In this document: positions 43,235 through 55,184 of the stretch, piece by piece | How positions within the stretch are numbered: position 1 is the stretch's first letter | How the letters are laid out: every line of letters begins with the position of its first letter | From: Clostridiaceae bacterium | Lineage (GTDB): Bacteria; Bacillota; Clostridia; Lachnospirales; Lachnospiraceae | Assembly (NCBI GenBank): GCA_910575795.1 | Contig: CAJTGE010000002.1 | Span: forward strand, 157,802-221,801 | Direction: 5' to 3' | Length of the DNA: 64,000 nt | Notes under the pieces: model-generated | What the model saw: only the letters and a program-made list of their open reading frames with translations | What the model was told of the DNA's origin: nothing | Databases searched by the model: none | Position numbers and translations under genes: made by a program

Positions 43235-44155
43235 ATGCAGTATATAACTGGAACAAGGGAATTTCAGATAGAGGAGCCGTCTGTGGTGACTCTTGGAAAG
43301 TTTGACGGGCTGCACCGCGGGCACCAGAAGCTTTTGAATGAAGTATTCCGGTTCCGGGAGAGGGGGTATAAAACGGCTGTCTTTACCTTTGAGACAGCTC
43401 CAGGAACCCTGATGCAGGGAAGACTCCAGACCATGATCACAACAAACGGAGAGCGCCGCGACAATCTGGAGCGGGCCGGGATCGATTATCTGGTGGAATA
43501 TCCCTTTAATCAGGAGGTGGCCCGCATAGATCCGGAGACATTTATTTCCCATATCCTGACCGGGCAGATGAGCGCAAAGGCGATCGTTTCAGGGACGGAC
43601 TGCCGCTTTGGATATAAAAGGGGCGGGGATGTGGCGCTTTTGGAACGCCTGGCTCCGAAATACGGCTATGAGCTGGCAGTCGTGGAAAAAGCGCTGGACG
43701 GAGCGCGCGAGATCAGCAGCACCTATGTGCGCGAAGAGCTGGCGGCCGGACATATTGAAAAGGCAAACGAGCTGCTGGGCTATACGTATGCGGTGCACGG
43801 CAGTGTGATCCACGGGAGGCATCTGGGCAGTACGCTGGGATTTCCGACTGTAAATATTGAGCCGGGCAGCCAGAAGCACCTGCCGGCGTTCGGCGTCTAT
43901 CTGTCACAGACCGTGATCGACGGAACATGCCGCGGCAGTATTACGAATATCGGGAAAAAGCCCACCATCACAGGAGAGCGCCCGGCCGGCGTGGAGACGT
44001 ATATCTATGATCTTAACGAAGATCTGTACGGGAAATGGATCGAGGTGCGGCTGCTGCGTTTCCTGCGCCCGGAGATGAAGTTCTTAAATGTGGACGAGCT
44101 GAAGCGCCAGGTTTTGAATGACAAAGAGACAGGAAGAAGGATGCATGGGCTGTAG
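43235..44155 (+). CDS. ribF: Bifunctional riboflavin kinase/FAD synthetase
   Basis: A 306-aa enzyme converting riboflavin to FMN and FAD. N-terminal adenylyltransferase: VTLGKFDGLHRGHQKLL, GTDCRFGYKRGGD, ISSTYVREELAAG. C-terminal kinase: HGRHLGSTLGFPTVNI, then TNIGKKPT and the VETYIYDLNEDLYGKWIEV end. ATG 43235 follows GGGAGGAG; the frame is open far upstream but that part is truB in another phase. Last gene of the operon. Confidence 0.96.
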   Translation: MQYITGTREFQIEEPSVVTLGKFDGLHRGHQKLLNEVFRFRERGYKTAVFTFETAPGTLMQGRLQTMITTNGERRDNLERAGIDYLVEYPFNQEVARIDPETFISHILTGQMSAKAIVSGTDCRFGYKRGGDVALLERLAPKYGYELAVVEKALDGAREISSTYVREELAAGHIEKANELLGYTYAVHGSVIHGRHLGSTLGFPTVNIEPGSQKHLPAFGVYLSQTVIDGTCRGSITNIGKKPTITGERPAGVETYIYDLNEDLYGKWIEVRLLRFLRPEMKFLNVDELKRQVLNDKETGRRMHGL

Positions 44156-44172
44156 CGGCCCGACGCATCCTT
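44138..44172 (+). terminator. Terminator of the rimP-ribF operon
   Basis: AAGGATGC/GCATCCTT with inner GGGC/GGCC pairing overlaps the ribF stop, followed by TATTTG. Moderate T-run. Confidence 0.6.
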
Positions 44173-44206
44173 ATTTGATGCGCAGGCCCGCATAAGGAAG
44201 CTTACC

Positions 44207-44230
44207 AAAAAAGCCGCGGATTAACGCGGC
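44207..44230 (-). terminator. Terminator of the DUF3842 gene
   Basis: On the minus strand GCCGCG and CGCGGC pair around TTAATC, followed by TTTTTT. It overlaps the stop codon. Confidence 0.75.
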
Positions 44231-44655
44231 GTCTGAGCTTCTTCAAGGCGCGCGGCCACCTCTCTGCCCGCGAGCCGGATATAGTCGCTTAAGGGAAGCT
44301 CTTCGCAGCCTATCAGCGTGTGCCGGCAGTGCGCGTGCCCGGCGACGGGGATGAGGATCTTGTGCGCCCTGCTGGAGCCGACCGCAGCCGCCATGGCAGG
44401 CGTGATCTCGCCCAGCAGGGAATCAGCGATCACAATGCCGATGGGGCCGATGATCAGATCCGCGTCGCGGCAGGCCACAAGAACGGGATTCTCGCCGGTA
44501 GCGCCGAATCTGGCGCCGGCTTTCATCATGGATGCCGTAGCCGTGCTGTTTGTGCCGATAGCCGTGACCGTAAGCTCCGGGCAGCGTTCCCTCAGCTCCT
44601 CAACAATCGCCCTTCCCATGCGGCCGCCCTGGCCGTCAATCACAATCACGTTCAT
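44221..44655 (-). CDS. DUF3842 family protein
   Basis: A 144-aa soluble protein matching DUF3842 (Pfam PF12953): it starts MNVIVIDGQGGRMGRAIVEEL, a Rossmann-like dinucleotide-binding strand-loop, and has TNSTATASMMKAGA, IGPIGIVIADSLLGEITPAMA and VAGHAHCRHTLIG. Function unknown. It lies opposite its neighbours, between ribF and carB, with AGGAATTC before the ATG. Confidence 0.88.
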   Translation of the reverse strand: MNVIVIDGQGGRMGRAIVEELRERCPELTVTAIGTNSTATASMMKAGARFGATGENPVLVACRDADLIIGPIGIVIADSLLGEITPAMAAAVGSSRAHKILIPVAGHAHCRHTLIGCEELPLSDYIRLAGREVAARLEEAQTPR

Positions 44656-44856
44656 GAATTCCTCCGTATCTTTTCCGCCTTTTAAATGCCGGCTACGTTA
44701 TCAGCGGCCCTTTCACGAAAAACAACGCCCCGCAACAGTTCACTTCACTTATATAAATACAATTGCCTTAAAAACAATACCCCAGTATATCTTTTCTATT
44801 ATAGCATAAACTCCCCAAAATAAAAAGAGCAAATTTAAAAATTTAACAAATTTTTA

Positions 44857-44885
44857 TTTACAAGGAACCACTTTTCTATTATAAT
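44857..44885 (+). promoter_or_regulatory. SigA promoter of carB
   Basis: TTTACA at 44857-44862, 17 bases, TATAAT at 44880-44885, in an AT-rich stretch. The leader is about 50 bases; no PyrR or ArgR site was recognised. Confidence 0.7.
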
Positions 44886-44940
44886 GCTATAGACAAATAA
44901 GATGGTGGTAAAGGTTAGAAGCAATTGAGAGGGAAAAAAC

Positions 44941-48153
<3,213 letters not shown>

Positions 48154-48176
48154 AGATTCGGATCCCTACGATATAT

Positions 48177-48219
48177 AAAACGGACCGGGGAAGGCGCGGC
48201 GGCCTCCCCGGTCCGTTTT
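48177..48219. terminator. Bidirectional terminator between carB and the symporter
   Basis: AAAACGGACCGGGGAAGGC pairs perfectly with its mirror around GCGGC; flanks are A-run and T-run, so it serves both convergent genes. Confidence 0.9.
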
Positions 48220-49620
48220 TCAGCGGTATTTATGAAGCGGCCGGTTCGCGACCCATCCCTTTGTGATCCATGCCGCGCCCCACATGACGGCTACGATCAC
48301 AAAGCAGGCGATGATGGTGACAATGGATCCCATGGTTCCCATGGAGGTGATCAGGATCGGCGGGATGACCTGAAGGGCGATGATGATCGGGCGGTTAAAA
48401 ATATCGGCGATGCCGGAATCCTCAATCCCGCGGCTTTTGAGATCCGGATCCACAACCCGCTGGAGAAGAACGCCAGTGGCGGCAACGCCTGTGGCATGGC
48501 CCCACATCATCATATTCCGCTCAAACCAGTCCTCCTCAGAGGACTTTCCTCCTATATAAATGAACCAGAACCAGGTGATGACAAAGCCCAGGAGGCAGAC
48601 CACGATCAGCGGGAATGCGTAATCGAGCACCACCGACAGATTCAGGGAGCCGATGCCGGAAATCATCAGAAAGTCAGTCGCAGAGCCCTGGATGCGCTGG
48701 ATGGATCCCCGATCCACGTACTTTTGCGCGCCGGTCCGGTTCAGCAGGGAATTGATGATCAGCCCTGCAAAAAGGGAGAGGCAGAATTCGGGTATGGAAA
48801 TCTTGTACTGAAACGCGGCCAGCGTCCAGTTCGCAAACCATTTGGAGGCCATGTAGCCGGCCCAGGAGGCGAAGAGCACGATTCCCAGATGATAGCCGAG
48901 CGGATCCAGACAGATAGAAGCAACGGTTCCCATGGAAGACGGCTTCTGGCTGGCCGGAGGCACAAGGCCGGTTTTCATCTCGATCGGAAGCTCCTTGGGG
49001 TTTTCCACATAATGCGTGTAGCCCTTTCTGGTTCCCCAGTTGATGATAATCATACCAGTGATAATGCCGCCCACGATCCCAATGGTGGCGCAGGTATTTC
49101 CTAGATCCGTCATATCCGGGACACCCAGATCCGCCAGCGATTTTCCGACAGCCGCCGCGGTGCCGTGCCCGCCGTAAAAGCCGGTCGCCATCATAAGCCC
49201 AAAGCTTTCATGCAGGGCCGGGTACAGCTTTGTCAGGAAGGCGACGGTTACCAGCATGCCCACCGCATACTGCAGGACGGCGATGCCGGAGATGTTGAAA
49301 AACATGCCCATGATTTTCGGTCCGGACATGGCGCCCTTCTGGGGCCTGTCCCCGATAGGCGTCGCGGCAAAGATCACGACAATCAGGACGCTTGCATAGG
49401 TTCCAAAAGAAGCTGAAAGAGGCAGGAGACGCAGCGCCTCCCATGGGCTTTTGGGCCCGAAAACCAGGGCCAGGATGCCGGCAAGAACGGCAGGAGGCAC
49501 TAAGAGCTTTTGAAACAGCGGGAGCCTGGCCCGCAGAAATTGCCCGATGAGCAGCAGAGTCCCCATCACCGCCGCGTCGATCATTACCTGCCAGATAGCA
49601 GAAGTCATAGTCAGTTCCAT
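48220..49620 (-). CDS. Sodium:glutamate symporter (GltS-like)
   Basis: A 466-aa membrane protein with ten or more helices, resembling the GltS family: VPPAVLAGILALVFGP near the start, GGHGTAAAVGKSLADLG (the GxGxG re-entrant loop), and MMWGHATGVAATGVLLQRVVDP (the second loop). GltS imports glutamate with Na+; divergent members may carry other acids. ATG 49620 has AAAGGAGGAA upstream. It lies 67 bases after the dehydrogenase gene and is likely in one transcript with it. Confidence 0.88.
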   Translation of the reverse strand: MELTMTSAIWQVMIDAAVMGTLLLIGQFLRARLPLFQKLLVPPAVLAGILALVFGPKSPWEALRLLPLSASFGTYASVLIVVIFAATPIGDRPQKGAMSGPKIMGMFFNISGIAVLQYAVGMLVTVAFLTKLYPALHESFGLMMATGFYGGHGTAAAVGKSLADLGVPDMTDLGNTCATIGIVGGIITGMIIINWGTRKGYTHYVENPKELPIEMKTGLVPPASQKPSSMGTVASICLDPLGYHLGIVLFASWAGYMASKWFANWTLAAFQYKISIPEFCLSLFAGLIINSLLNRTGAQKYVDRGSIQRIQGSATDFLMISGIGSLNLSVVLDYAFPLIVVCLLGFVITWFWFIYIGGKSSEEDWFERNMMMWGHATGVAATGVLLQRVVDPDLKSRGIEDSGIADIFNRPIIIALQVIPPILITSMGTMGSIVTIIACFVIVAVMWGAAWITKGWVANRPLHKYR

Positions 49621-49687
49621 ACGTATATTCCTCCTTTTTCGCAATATGTACTCTCAGAGCTTTTTTGCGCCTGTCTTTGCGGCTTGC

Positions 49688-50788
49688 TCAGCCCGCCTGA
49701 ACCGAAACGGCTGTTTCCCCGTAATACGGCAACTGTTCGTCAAAGCGCTGCTTTTGATTGCAAAACCATCGAATCAGATGGCGGATGGTATCTGCGGCCT
49801 TTGCACAGGCCGCCAGATCGGAATTAAATGCCTGGTGCGGCTGGACATAGATGTTGGCCGTGCGGTTTTTTGCCATTTCCACAAGCCGCCTGGCCGCCTG
49901 GACGTCCGGATTCTTACTTTCCGCCCCAAATTTCAGCAGATCGGAAAATTCCTGCTCGGAGCTGAAGACATCCAGCCCGATTCCCCCCAGAAAACCCTTT
50001 TCATAGAGGTGAAGAAGCCCGGCCTCCGGAGCGATTTCCCCGCGTGTTACGTTGATAAACAGAACGCCTGCTTTTCCTCTGCTTAGATAGTCTTCCGAAA
50101 AATAGTTGACATTATAAAAGGGGCTGTCCGGAAGCTTTGTCAGATTCATGGCATTTACGATAATATCGCTGCTGCCAATCGCAGCCTCCTTTGATACAAA
50201 ACGGATCGCGGAGCAGCCTTGGCCTTTGAGCTCCTGTCCGCGGAGATCGACAGCCTGGACGTTAAGGCCATTGGCCTCCAAAAGTTCGTAAATACGCCTG
50301 CCGATTTTCCCCGCGCCGTAAACAGTGGCAGTCCGGGCCGGGCAGAGCTCCATAAAGGACTGCGCCTTGCCCCGCTCAAACAGGGCCGCGTTATTGGTGT
50401 AATGGTTCAAAAGCCCGGCGGAGGCGTAGACAAACTTAACAGCCGTCTGCGCGACGGAATTCACGCAGTAATTCCGCAGGGAGGCAATATTGGCTCTCCC
50501 GGCCAGGGATTCTAAGTGATCATAGCCGGCGCTGCGCGTGATAATACTCTTTTTACATCCGCATAACCAGGCGTCCGGGATCACAGAATGTGTTTTTATG
50601 GTAATAATATCCGGGAGCTCCCCGTCCGGGTGCGTTTCCTGAAACTCCTGGATCGTTTCCGGAATTATGAGGGTTCGGAGCGTGTCGGGGAGAAGGCCCC
50701 GCTCCTTTGCGCGTTCTGTTTCCTCTGCCAGATGATGCGCTTCCGCTCCCAATGCTTCAAAATGAATTATGTCATAATGTTTGTTCAT
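49688..50788 (-). CDS. D-2-hydroxyacid dehydrogenase family protein
   Basis: A 366-aa NAD-dependent oxidoreductase. The substrate-binding part has TRSAGYDHLES; the Rossmann domain starts ATVYGAGKIGRRIYELLEANG with an acidic residue (VDLRG) that suggests NAD rather than NADP. Catalytic motif NVTRGEIAPEAGLL is followed by GGIGLDVFSSE and the His in QPHQAFN. ATG 50788 follows AAAGGAG. It probably acts with the downstream symporter on an imported acid, under the divergent AraC regulator; this link is inference. Confidence 0.88.
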   Translation of the reverse strand: MNKHYDIIHFEALGAEAHHLAEETERAKERGLLPDTLRTLIIPETIQEFQETHPDGELPDIITIKTHSVIPDAWLCGCKKSIITRSAGYDHLESLAGRANIASLRNYCVNSVAQTAVKFVYASAGLLNHYTNNAALFERGKAQSFMELCPARTATVYGAGKIGRRIYELLEANGLNVQAVDLRGQELKGQGCSAIRFVSKEAAIGSSDIIVNAMNLTKLPDSPFYNVNYFSEDYLSRGKAGVLFINVTRGEIAPEAGLLHLYEKGFLGGIGLDVFSSEQEFSDLLKFGAESKNPDVQAARRLVEMAKNRTANIYVQPHQAFNSDLAACAKAADTIRHLIRWFCNQKQRFDEQLPYYGETAVSVQAG

Positions 50789-51172
50789 ATCAGTCACTCC
50801 TTTTTTTGGCCGTTTCTGCGCATCAACTCCATACTCTATTTATATCATTGATTTGTGTGAAAATCCTGCATTGCATGAGGATAAAACTGACGGATCTTGT
50901 GAATTGCGCATTTCTTACCGGGCTTTCCCCTTCCATTTTTCTACTATAGCGCCGCGATTATGTAAAATTTATAATAAAAACAGGGAAAACATGGCTGGAT
51001 TCGCGCCATGGCAGGGAAGTTGCCAATTTTATGAGGAATCTTGCGAAACGGGGAAAATGAGGTTGAAGGCGGGAGGAAATACCGGGTAAACTGAGACAAC
51101 TACAGTTTACATCCATGCCGGGCTGCGCCAGGTAACACAACACACTTACAGATCAGGAGTTGATAAGGCAGA
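50789..51172. other. Divergent intergenic region (dehydrogenase/AraC)
   Basis: 384 bases between divergent genes. I see AT-rich stretches near 50830-50860 and 50940-50980 that could hold both promoters, but no box pair convincing enough to call, and no ORF. Confidence 0.5.
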
Positions 51173-52051
51173 ATGATTGATTGCAGATATGAAATACATA
51201 TTAGTAAAAATGACACCTATTCGATGGCCCGGCCGCACTTTCATGAGGAGATTGAAATCGCCTTCTGCATTGCCGGCGAGGGCGTATTTTTTCTGGAGCC
51301 GGAGATTTTTCCGCTGTTCCGGGGGCAGTTGTTTTTAATTGATTCCTCTATCTTACACCGGAGCGTGGCGAATGAGGAGTACCGCTGTATCGCGTTTCAT
51401 ATTTCATCGGAGATGCTCAAATCCTTTTCCTCTGTGCAGAGTGATTTTCTGTCGCGGACACAGCGATCGGGCCTGGTTGCCACGCTGCAGGGAGACGAGG
51501 TTGAGGCTCTGGAGAGGCAGTTTCTGTCACTGATGGATGATTTTGGGAGCGGGTTCGGCGATGATATCCGGCGGACGATCGCCGTTCTTTCTTTTCTGCT
51601 GAGCTGTTTTTCTTATTTCGAGAAGGCAGAGGATGTAAAGAGCCGCACGAATTCGGAGCTGGCAAAGGTGGCGCCGATTCTTTCCTATATACAGGAGCAT
51701 TTATCCGATCCGCTGACAACACAGTCGATTGCCGATGCATTTTTTATGAGTAAGTATCATCTGTGCCATATATTTAAGGAAGGGACTGGCTTTAGTGTGA
51801 TTGATTATGTGATCAACTGCCGTATCCTGAAAGCGCGCATGCTTTTGCGGGAGGGAATGCGGGTGCAGGAGGCGGGGGAACGGGTGGGATTCAGAAGCAA
51901 TGAGCATTTTATCAGGACCTTTAAAAGGCTGACGGGCGTACCGCCGAAACGGTACGCGATGCGCTACCGAGAGAGCGATCAGAAGATGAATCCGGAGATT
52001 GTCGTGGTCGAAGGCAGGGACGGGAGACAGGTGGAGAGCCTGAAGGCATAG
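51173..52051 (+). CDS. AraC family transcriptional regulator
   Basis: A 292-aa regulator with an N-terminal cupin sensor (ARPHFHEEIEIAFCIAGEGVFFLEPE) and C-terminal double helix-turn-helix: SIADAFFMSKYHLCHIFKEGTG and VQEAGERVGFRSNEHFIRTFKRLTGVPPKRY. It stands divergent to the dehydrogenase/symporter pair and upstream of the amino-acid ABC operon; either may be its target. The ATG follows AGGAGTTGATAAGG. Confidence 0.92.
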   Translation: MIDCRYEIHISKNDTYSMARPHFHEEIEIAFCIAGEGVFFLEPEIFPLFRGQLFLIDSSILHRSVANEEYRCIAFHISSEMLKSFSSVQSDFLSRTQRSGLVATLQGDEVEALERQFLSLMDDFGSGFGDDIRRTIAVLSFLLSCFSYFEKAEDVKSRTNSELAKVAPILSYIQEHLSDPLTTQSIADAFFMSKYHLCHIFKEGTGFSVIDYVINCRILKARMLLREGMRVQEAGERVGFRSNEHFIRTFKRLTGVPPKRYAMRYRESDQKMNPEIVVVEGRDGRQVESLKA

Positions 52052-52079
52052 GGGCGGGAAATAACGGCGTCATTGCTTA

Positions 52080-52235
52080 GGAACTGTCTCGAAATAACTT
52101 CCCATATTCCTTGTCTTTTTCTCCGACAGTACTGCGGGGAAATCAGTTACATAGCCCGCTATGCGCCTGATTTCCCCGCAGCGCTCTCGAAGAAAAATCC
52201 TGCGGACTAAAGGGAAGTTATTTCGAGACAGTTCC
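52080..52235 (-). mobile_element. MITE-like palindromic element, copy B (156 bp)
   Basis: GGAACTGT...ACAGTTCC ends flanked by TTA at 52077-52079 and 52236-52238. In reverse orientation to copy A it matches base for base over the conserved middle; where copy A has TCAAAAATCAG/CTGATTTTTGA, this has GGGGAAATCAG/CTGATTTCCCC. Confidence 0.85.
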
Positions 52236-52302
52236 TTACAGGCGGCAGCGATTTGTATAAAAATACAGTCGGATAAAATACAAAAAAATTTTTTTTAAAG
52301 AC

Positions 52303-52330
52303 TTGATTATTTTTAAAAATACGCTATAAT
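52303..52330 (+). promoter_or_regulatory. SigA promoter of the amino-acid ABC operon
   Basis: TTGATT at 52303-52308, 16 bases, TATAAT at 52325-52330, in a T/A-rich stretch. About 120 bases before the start codon. Confidence 0.7.
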
Positions 52331-52458
52331 ATACCTCTAGGAATATAAAATTTATATTTATTCATATTCGCTGTATAAATATGGAAGGCAGAGACGTGCT
52401 CCGGATGACATGCCGGACACAGAGCCGGCGGCGGATAGGAAAAAGAGGAGGAGACATT

Positions 52459-53325
52459 ATGAAAAAACAGATTACAGCACTGGCACTGGCAGCTATGATG
52501 GCGGCCGCATCTTTAGCGGGCTGCTCGTCCAAGCCGGCCGAGACAAGCGCTCCGGAGACAGAGGCGGCAGAGGAGACGGCTGTTGAGACAAAGGCAGAGG
52601 AAACCGAAAAGGCCGAGGCAGAGAACGGGGAGACAGAGGCCGCGGCAGAGCAGAGCGAGAATAAGGGCACGCTGGTGATGGCAACGAACGCGGAGTTCCC
52701 GCCGTACGAGTTCCATGACGGCGGCGAGATCGTGGGAATCGATGTGGAGATTGCAGCGGCGATTGCGGCAGAGATGGGCATGGATTTTGAGGTGGAAGAT
52801 ATCGCCTTTGATTCGATTATCCCTGAGGTGCAGTCCGGAAAAGCGGATTTCGGCGCAGCCGGCATGACAGTGACAGAGGACAGAAAGCAGAGTGTTGATT
52901 TCTCTGATTCTTATGCAACCGCAACACAGGTTATTATCGTAAAAGCGGACAATGCAGACATCGCCAGCCCGGATGATCTGGAGGGCAAGACCATCGGCGT
53001 ACAGCTTGGAACCACAGGCGATATCTATGCAAGCGATATTGCAGACGCCACGATCGAGCAGTACAATAAGGGTTTTGAGGCGGTTCAGGCTTTAACACAG
53101 AATAAGATTGACGCGGTTATCATCGACGGAGAGCCGGCAAAGGTATTCGTGGCTGAAAACGAGGGCTTAAAGATCCTTGATGAGGCATTTACGACAGAGG
53201 AATACGCCATCTGCGTAAAGAAAGGCAACACGGAGCTCTTAGACGGCATCAATGCGGCGATTGCAAGCCTGAAGGAATCCGGCGAGCTGCAGAAGATTGT
53301 AGACAAGTACATCACGGCAGAATAA
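52459..53325 (+). CDS. Polar amino-acid ABC transporter substrate-binding lipoprotein
   Basis: A 288-aa exported lipoprotein (LAGC, Cys22) with an acidic, Glu/Ala/Thr-rich linker (residues 25-65), then an SBP_bac_3 domain: LVMATNAEFPPYEF, GIDVEIAAAIAAEMG, FDSIIPEVQSGKADFGAAGMTVTEDR, VGVQLGTTG-like IGVQLGTTGD. Domain type points to a polar amino acid. ATG 52459 has GAGGAGG upstream; the longer frame has no ribosome site. First gene of the operon with permease and ATPase. Confidence 0.94.
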   Translation: MKKQITALALAAMMAAASLAGCSSKPAETSAPETEAAEETAVETKAEETEKAEAENGETEAAAEQSENKGTLVMATNAEFPPYEFHDGGEIVGIDVEIAAAIAAEMGMDFEVEDIAFDSIIPEVQSGKADFGAAGMTVTEDRKQSVDFSDSYATATQVIIVKADNADIASPDDLEGKTIGVQLGTTGDIYASDIADATIEQYNKGFEAVQALTQNKIDAVIIDGEPAKVFVAENEGLKILDEAFTTEEYAICVKKGNTELLDGINAAIASLKESGELQKIVDKYITAE

Positions 53326-53369
53326 ATCCGGCAGTGATGCGGGCCGTATGAGCGGCCGGTGATCCGGGG

Positions 53370-53502
53370 ATATGGTTTGATTGTTCATACGCCAAACCAT
53401 ATGATTGTGCAGGTTTTGCAGGCGTGTGGACAGTAACCCGGTCCGGGCGGACCGGAGGTTGCGACGCTGGAAGGGAAGGGCCTGGGAAATGGCGGGCCCT
53501 TC
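53370..53502 (+). promoter_or_regulatory. Two hairpins between binding-protein and permease genes
   Basis: ATATGGTTT/AAACCATAT (53370-53402) and GAAGGGCC/GGGCCCTTC (53475-53502) lie in the 201-base gap. The second has a short T-run. Such structures usually lower permease expression relative to the binding protein. Confidence 0.55.
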
Positions 53503-53526
53503 TGTTATATAGAGGATGCTTATATC

Positions 53527-54219
53527 ATGTTGGAAACATTTAAGAGCCGCTTTGTCCTGAATTTCATAACGGACGATCGCTGGAAGTACATACTGGACGG
53601 TCTTGGCGTGACCCTGAAGGTGACGCTGTTCGCCGGCATTGTCGGTATTCTGATCGGTTTTTTGATTGCCGCGGTCCGTTCCACCTATGACAAGACGGGA
53701 AAGCTGAAATTGTTAAATCTGGTCTGCAACTTTTATCTGACCGTGATCCGCGGGACGCCGGTTGTGGTACAGCTTTTGATTATTTATTTCGTTGTATTTG
53801 GTTCGGTTAAGATTGACAAATCGCTGGTGGCGATTCTGGCGTTCGGGATCAACTCCGGGGCCTATGTGGCAGAGATTTTCCGAAGCGGAATTATGTCCAT
53901 TGACGCCGGGCAGTTTGAGGCGGGCCGCAGCCTGGGCTTTAATTATGCGCAGACGATGTGGTATATTATCATGCCTCAGGCATTTAAAAACGTGCTTCCC
54001 GCGCTGTGCAATGAGTTCATCGCCCTGTTAAAAGAGACGTCTGTCGCAGGCTATATCGCGCTGCAGGATCTGACAAAGGGCGGCGATATCATACGAAGCC
54101 GAACTTATGACGCGTTTATGCCGCTGCTTGCGGTCGCCCTGATTTATCTGATTTTGGTTATTATATTTACAAAGCTGATCCAGATGCTGGAGAGGAGGCT
54201 GAGGCAGAGTGAGCGCTGA
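53527..54219 (+). CDS. Polar amino-acid ABC transporter permease
   Basis: A 230-aa HisM-type inner membrane permease with about five helices. The EAA-type loop is visible ([29 protein letters not shown]), as is the typical [16 protein letters not shown] segment and [17 protein letters not shown]. Its last 11 bases overlap the ATPase gene. Confidence 0.94.
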   Translation: MLETFKSRFVLNFITDDRWKYILDGLGVTLKVTLFAGIVGILIGFLIAAVRSTYDKTGKLKLLNLVCNFYLTVIRGTPVVVQLLIIYFVVFGSVKIDKSLVAILAFGINSGAYVAEIFRSGIMSIDAGQFEAGRSLGFNYAQTMWYIIMPQAFKNVLPALCNEFIALLKETSVAGYIALQDLTKGGDIIRSRTYDAFMPLLAVALIYLILVIIFTKLIQMLERRLRQSER

Positions 54220-54958
54220 CAGATTTGAGGAACCTTTGATCCAGGTAAGGGATTTGAAAAAATGCTTTGGCAGCAATACGGTTCTTGAGGGAGTGACGGT
54301 TGACATCTACAAAGGCGATGTGGTATGCGTCATTGGGGCCTCCGGTTCCGGAAAGAGTACGTTCCTGCGCTGCTTAAACCTCCTAGAAGAGCCGACCGGA
54401 GGACAGATCCTGTTTGAAGGCGCGGATATCACGGACAAAAAGTCGGATATCAACATGCACCGGCAGAAGATGGGCATGGTGTTTCAGCAGTTTAACCTGT
54501 TCCCGCACATGACTGTGATGGAAAATCTCACCCTGGCCCCGATCAAGCTTCAGGGAAAGAAAAAGGATGAGATTGAGGCCGAAGCCCTGGCCCTGCTCGA
54601 TCGGGTGGGCCTTAAGGATCGCGCGGATTCCTATCCGAGCCAGCTCTCCGGTGGGCAGAAGCAGCGCATCGCGATCGTGCGCGCCCTGTGCATGAAGCCG
54701 GATGTAATGCTGTTTGACGAGCCGACCTCCGCCCTGGATCCGGAAATGGTCGGCGAGGTGTTAAACGTCATGCGCGATCTGGCGAGAGAGCGGATGACCA
54801 TGGTCGTTGTGACGCACGAGATGGGCTTTGCCAAAGAGGTGGCGACGCGCGTCATGTTTATGGACGGCGGAAATTTCGTGGAAGAAAACGAGCCGAAGGA
54901 ATTTTTTGAACATCCAAAGAATGAGAGATTGAAGACGTTTTTGAGCAAAGTGCTTTGA
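54209..54958 (+). CDS. Polar amino-acid ABC transporter ATP-binding protein
   Basis: A 249-aa GlnQ/HisP-type ATPase: Walker [11 protein letters not shown]-loop [14 protein letters not shown], signature LSGGQKQR, Walker [15 protein letters not shown], and H-loop [11 protein letters not shown]. The start is GTG 54209 inside the permease end. It completes the three-gene importer and is followed by a terminator. Confidence 0.96.
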   Translation: MSADRFEEPLIQVRDLKKCFGSNTVLEGVTVDIYKGDVVCVIGASGSGKSTFLRCLNLLEEPTGGQILFEGADITDKKSDINMHRQKMGMVFQQFNLFPHMTVMENLTLAPIKLQGKKKDEIEAEALALLDRVGLKDRADSYPSQLSGGQKQRIAIVRALCMKPDVMLFDEPTSALDPEMVGEVLNVMRDLARERMTMVVVTHEMGFAKEVATRVMFMDGGNFVEENEPKEFFEHPKNERLKTFLSKVL

Positions 54959-54988
54959 GGCGTTTCATATAGTTTATGTTCAGGCAGG

Positions 54989-55034
54989 CGGATGATGCGA
55001 AGCTGCGGCGCAGCTTTTCGCGTCATCCGTTTTT
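54989..55034 (+). terminator. Rho-independent terminator of the amino-acid ABC operon
   Basis: CGGATGATGCG..GCTGC pairs with GCAGC..CGCGTCATCCG, followed by TTTTT. Confidence 0.85.
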
Positions 55035-55100
55035 GTGCGTCCGGGAAAGAAGCGGCCTGCATGGTTTTGGCAGCTTATGGGCTATATTTTCTGGGCTATA

Positions 55101-55156
55101 TTCCCGCAGGCAGAAAGCCGGGCCTGAATGTCTGCCTGCATATTTGGCGCCTGCCG
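55101..55156 (+). repeat. 56-bp direct repeat, left copy, beside the recombinase pair
   Basis: Starts TTCCCGCAGGCA and ends TTTGGCGCCTGCCG; aligns without gaps to 57878-57933 (about 41 of 56 bases the same, ends best). It lies 28 bases past the end of recombinase A. Confidence 0.65.
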
Positions 55157-55184
55157 CCGATCAGTACCCAGCTCCCCCTGCCGT

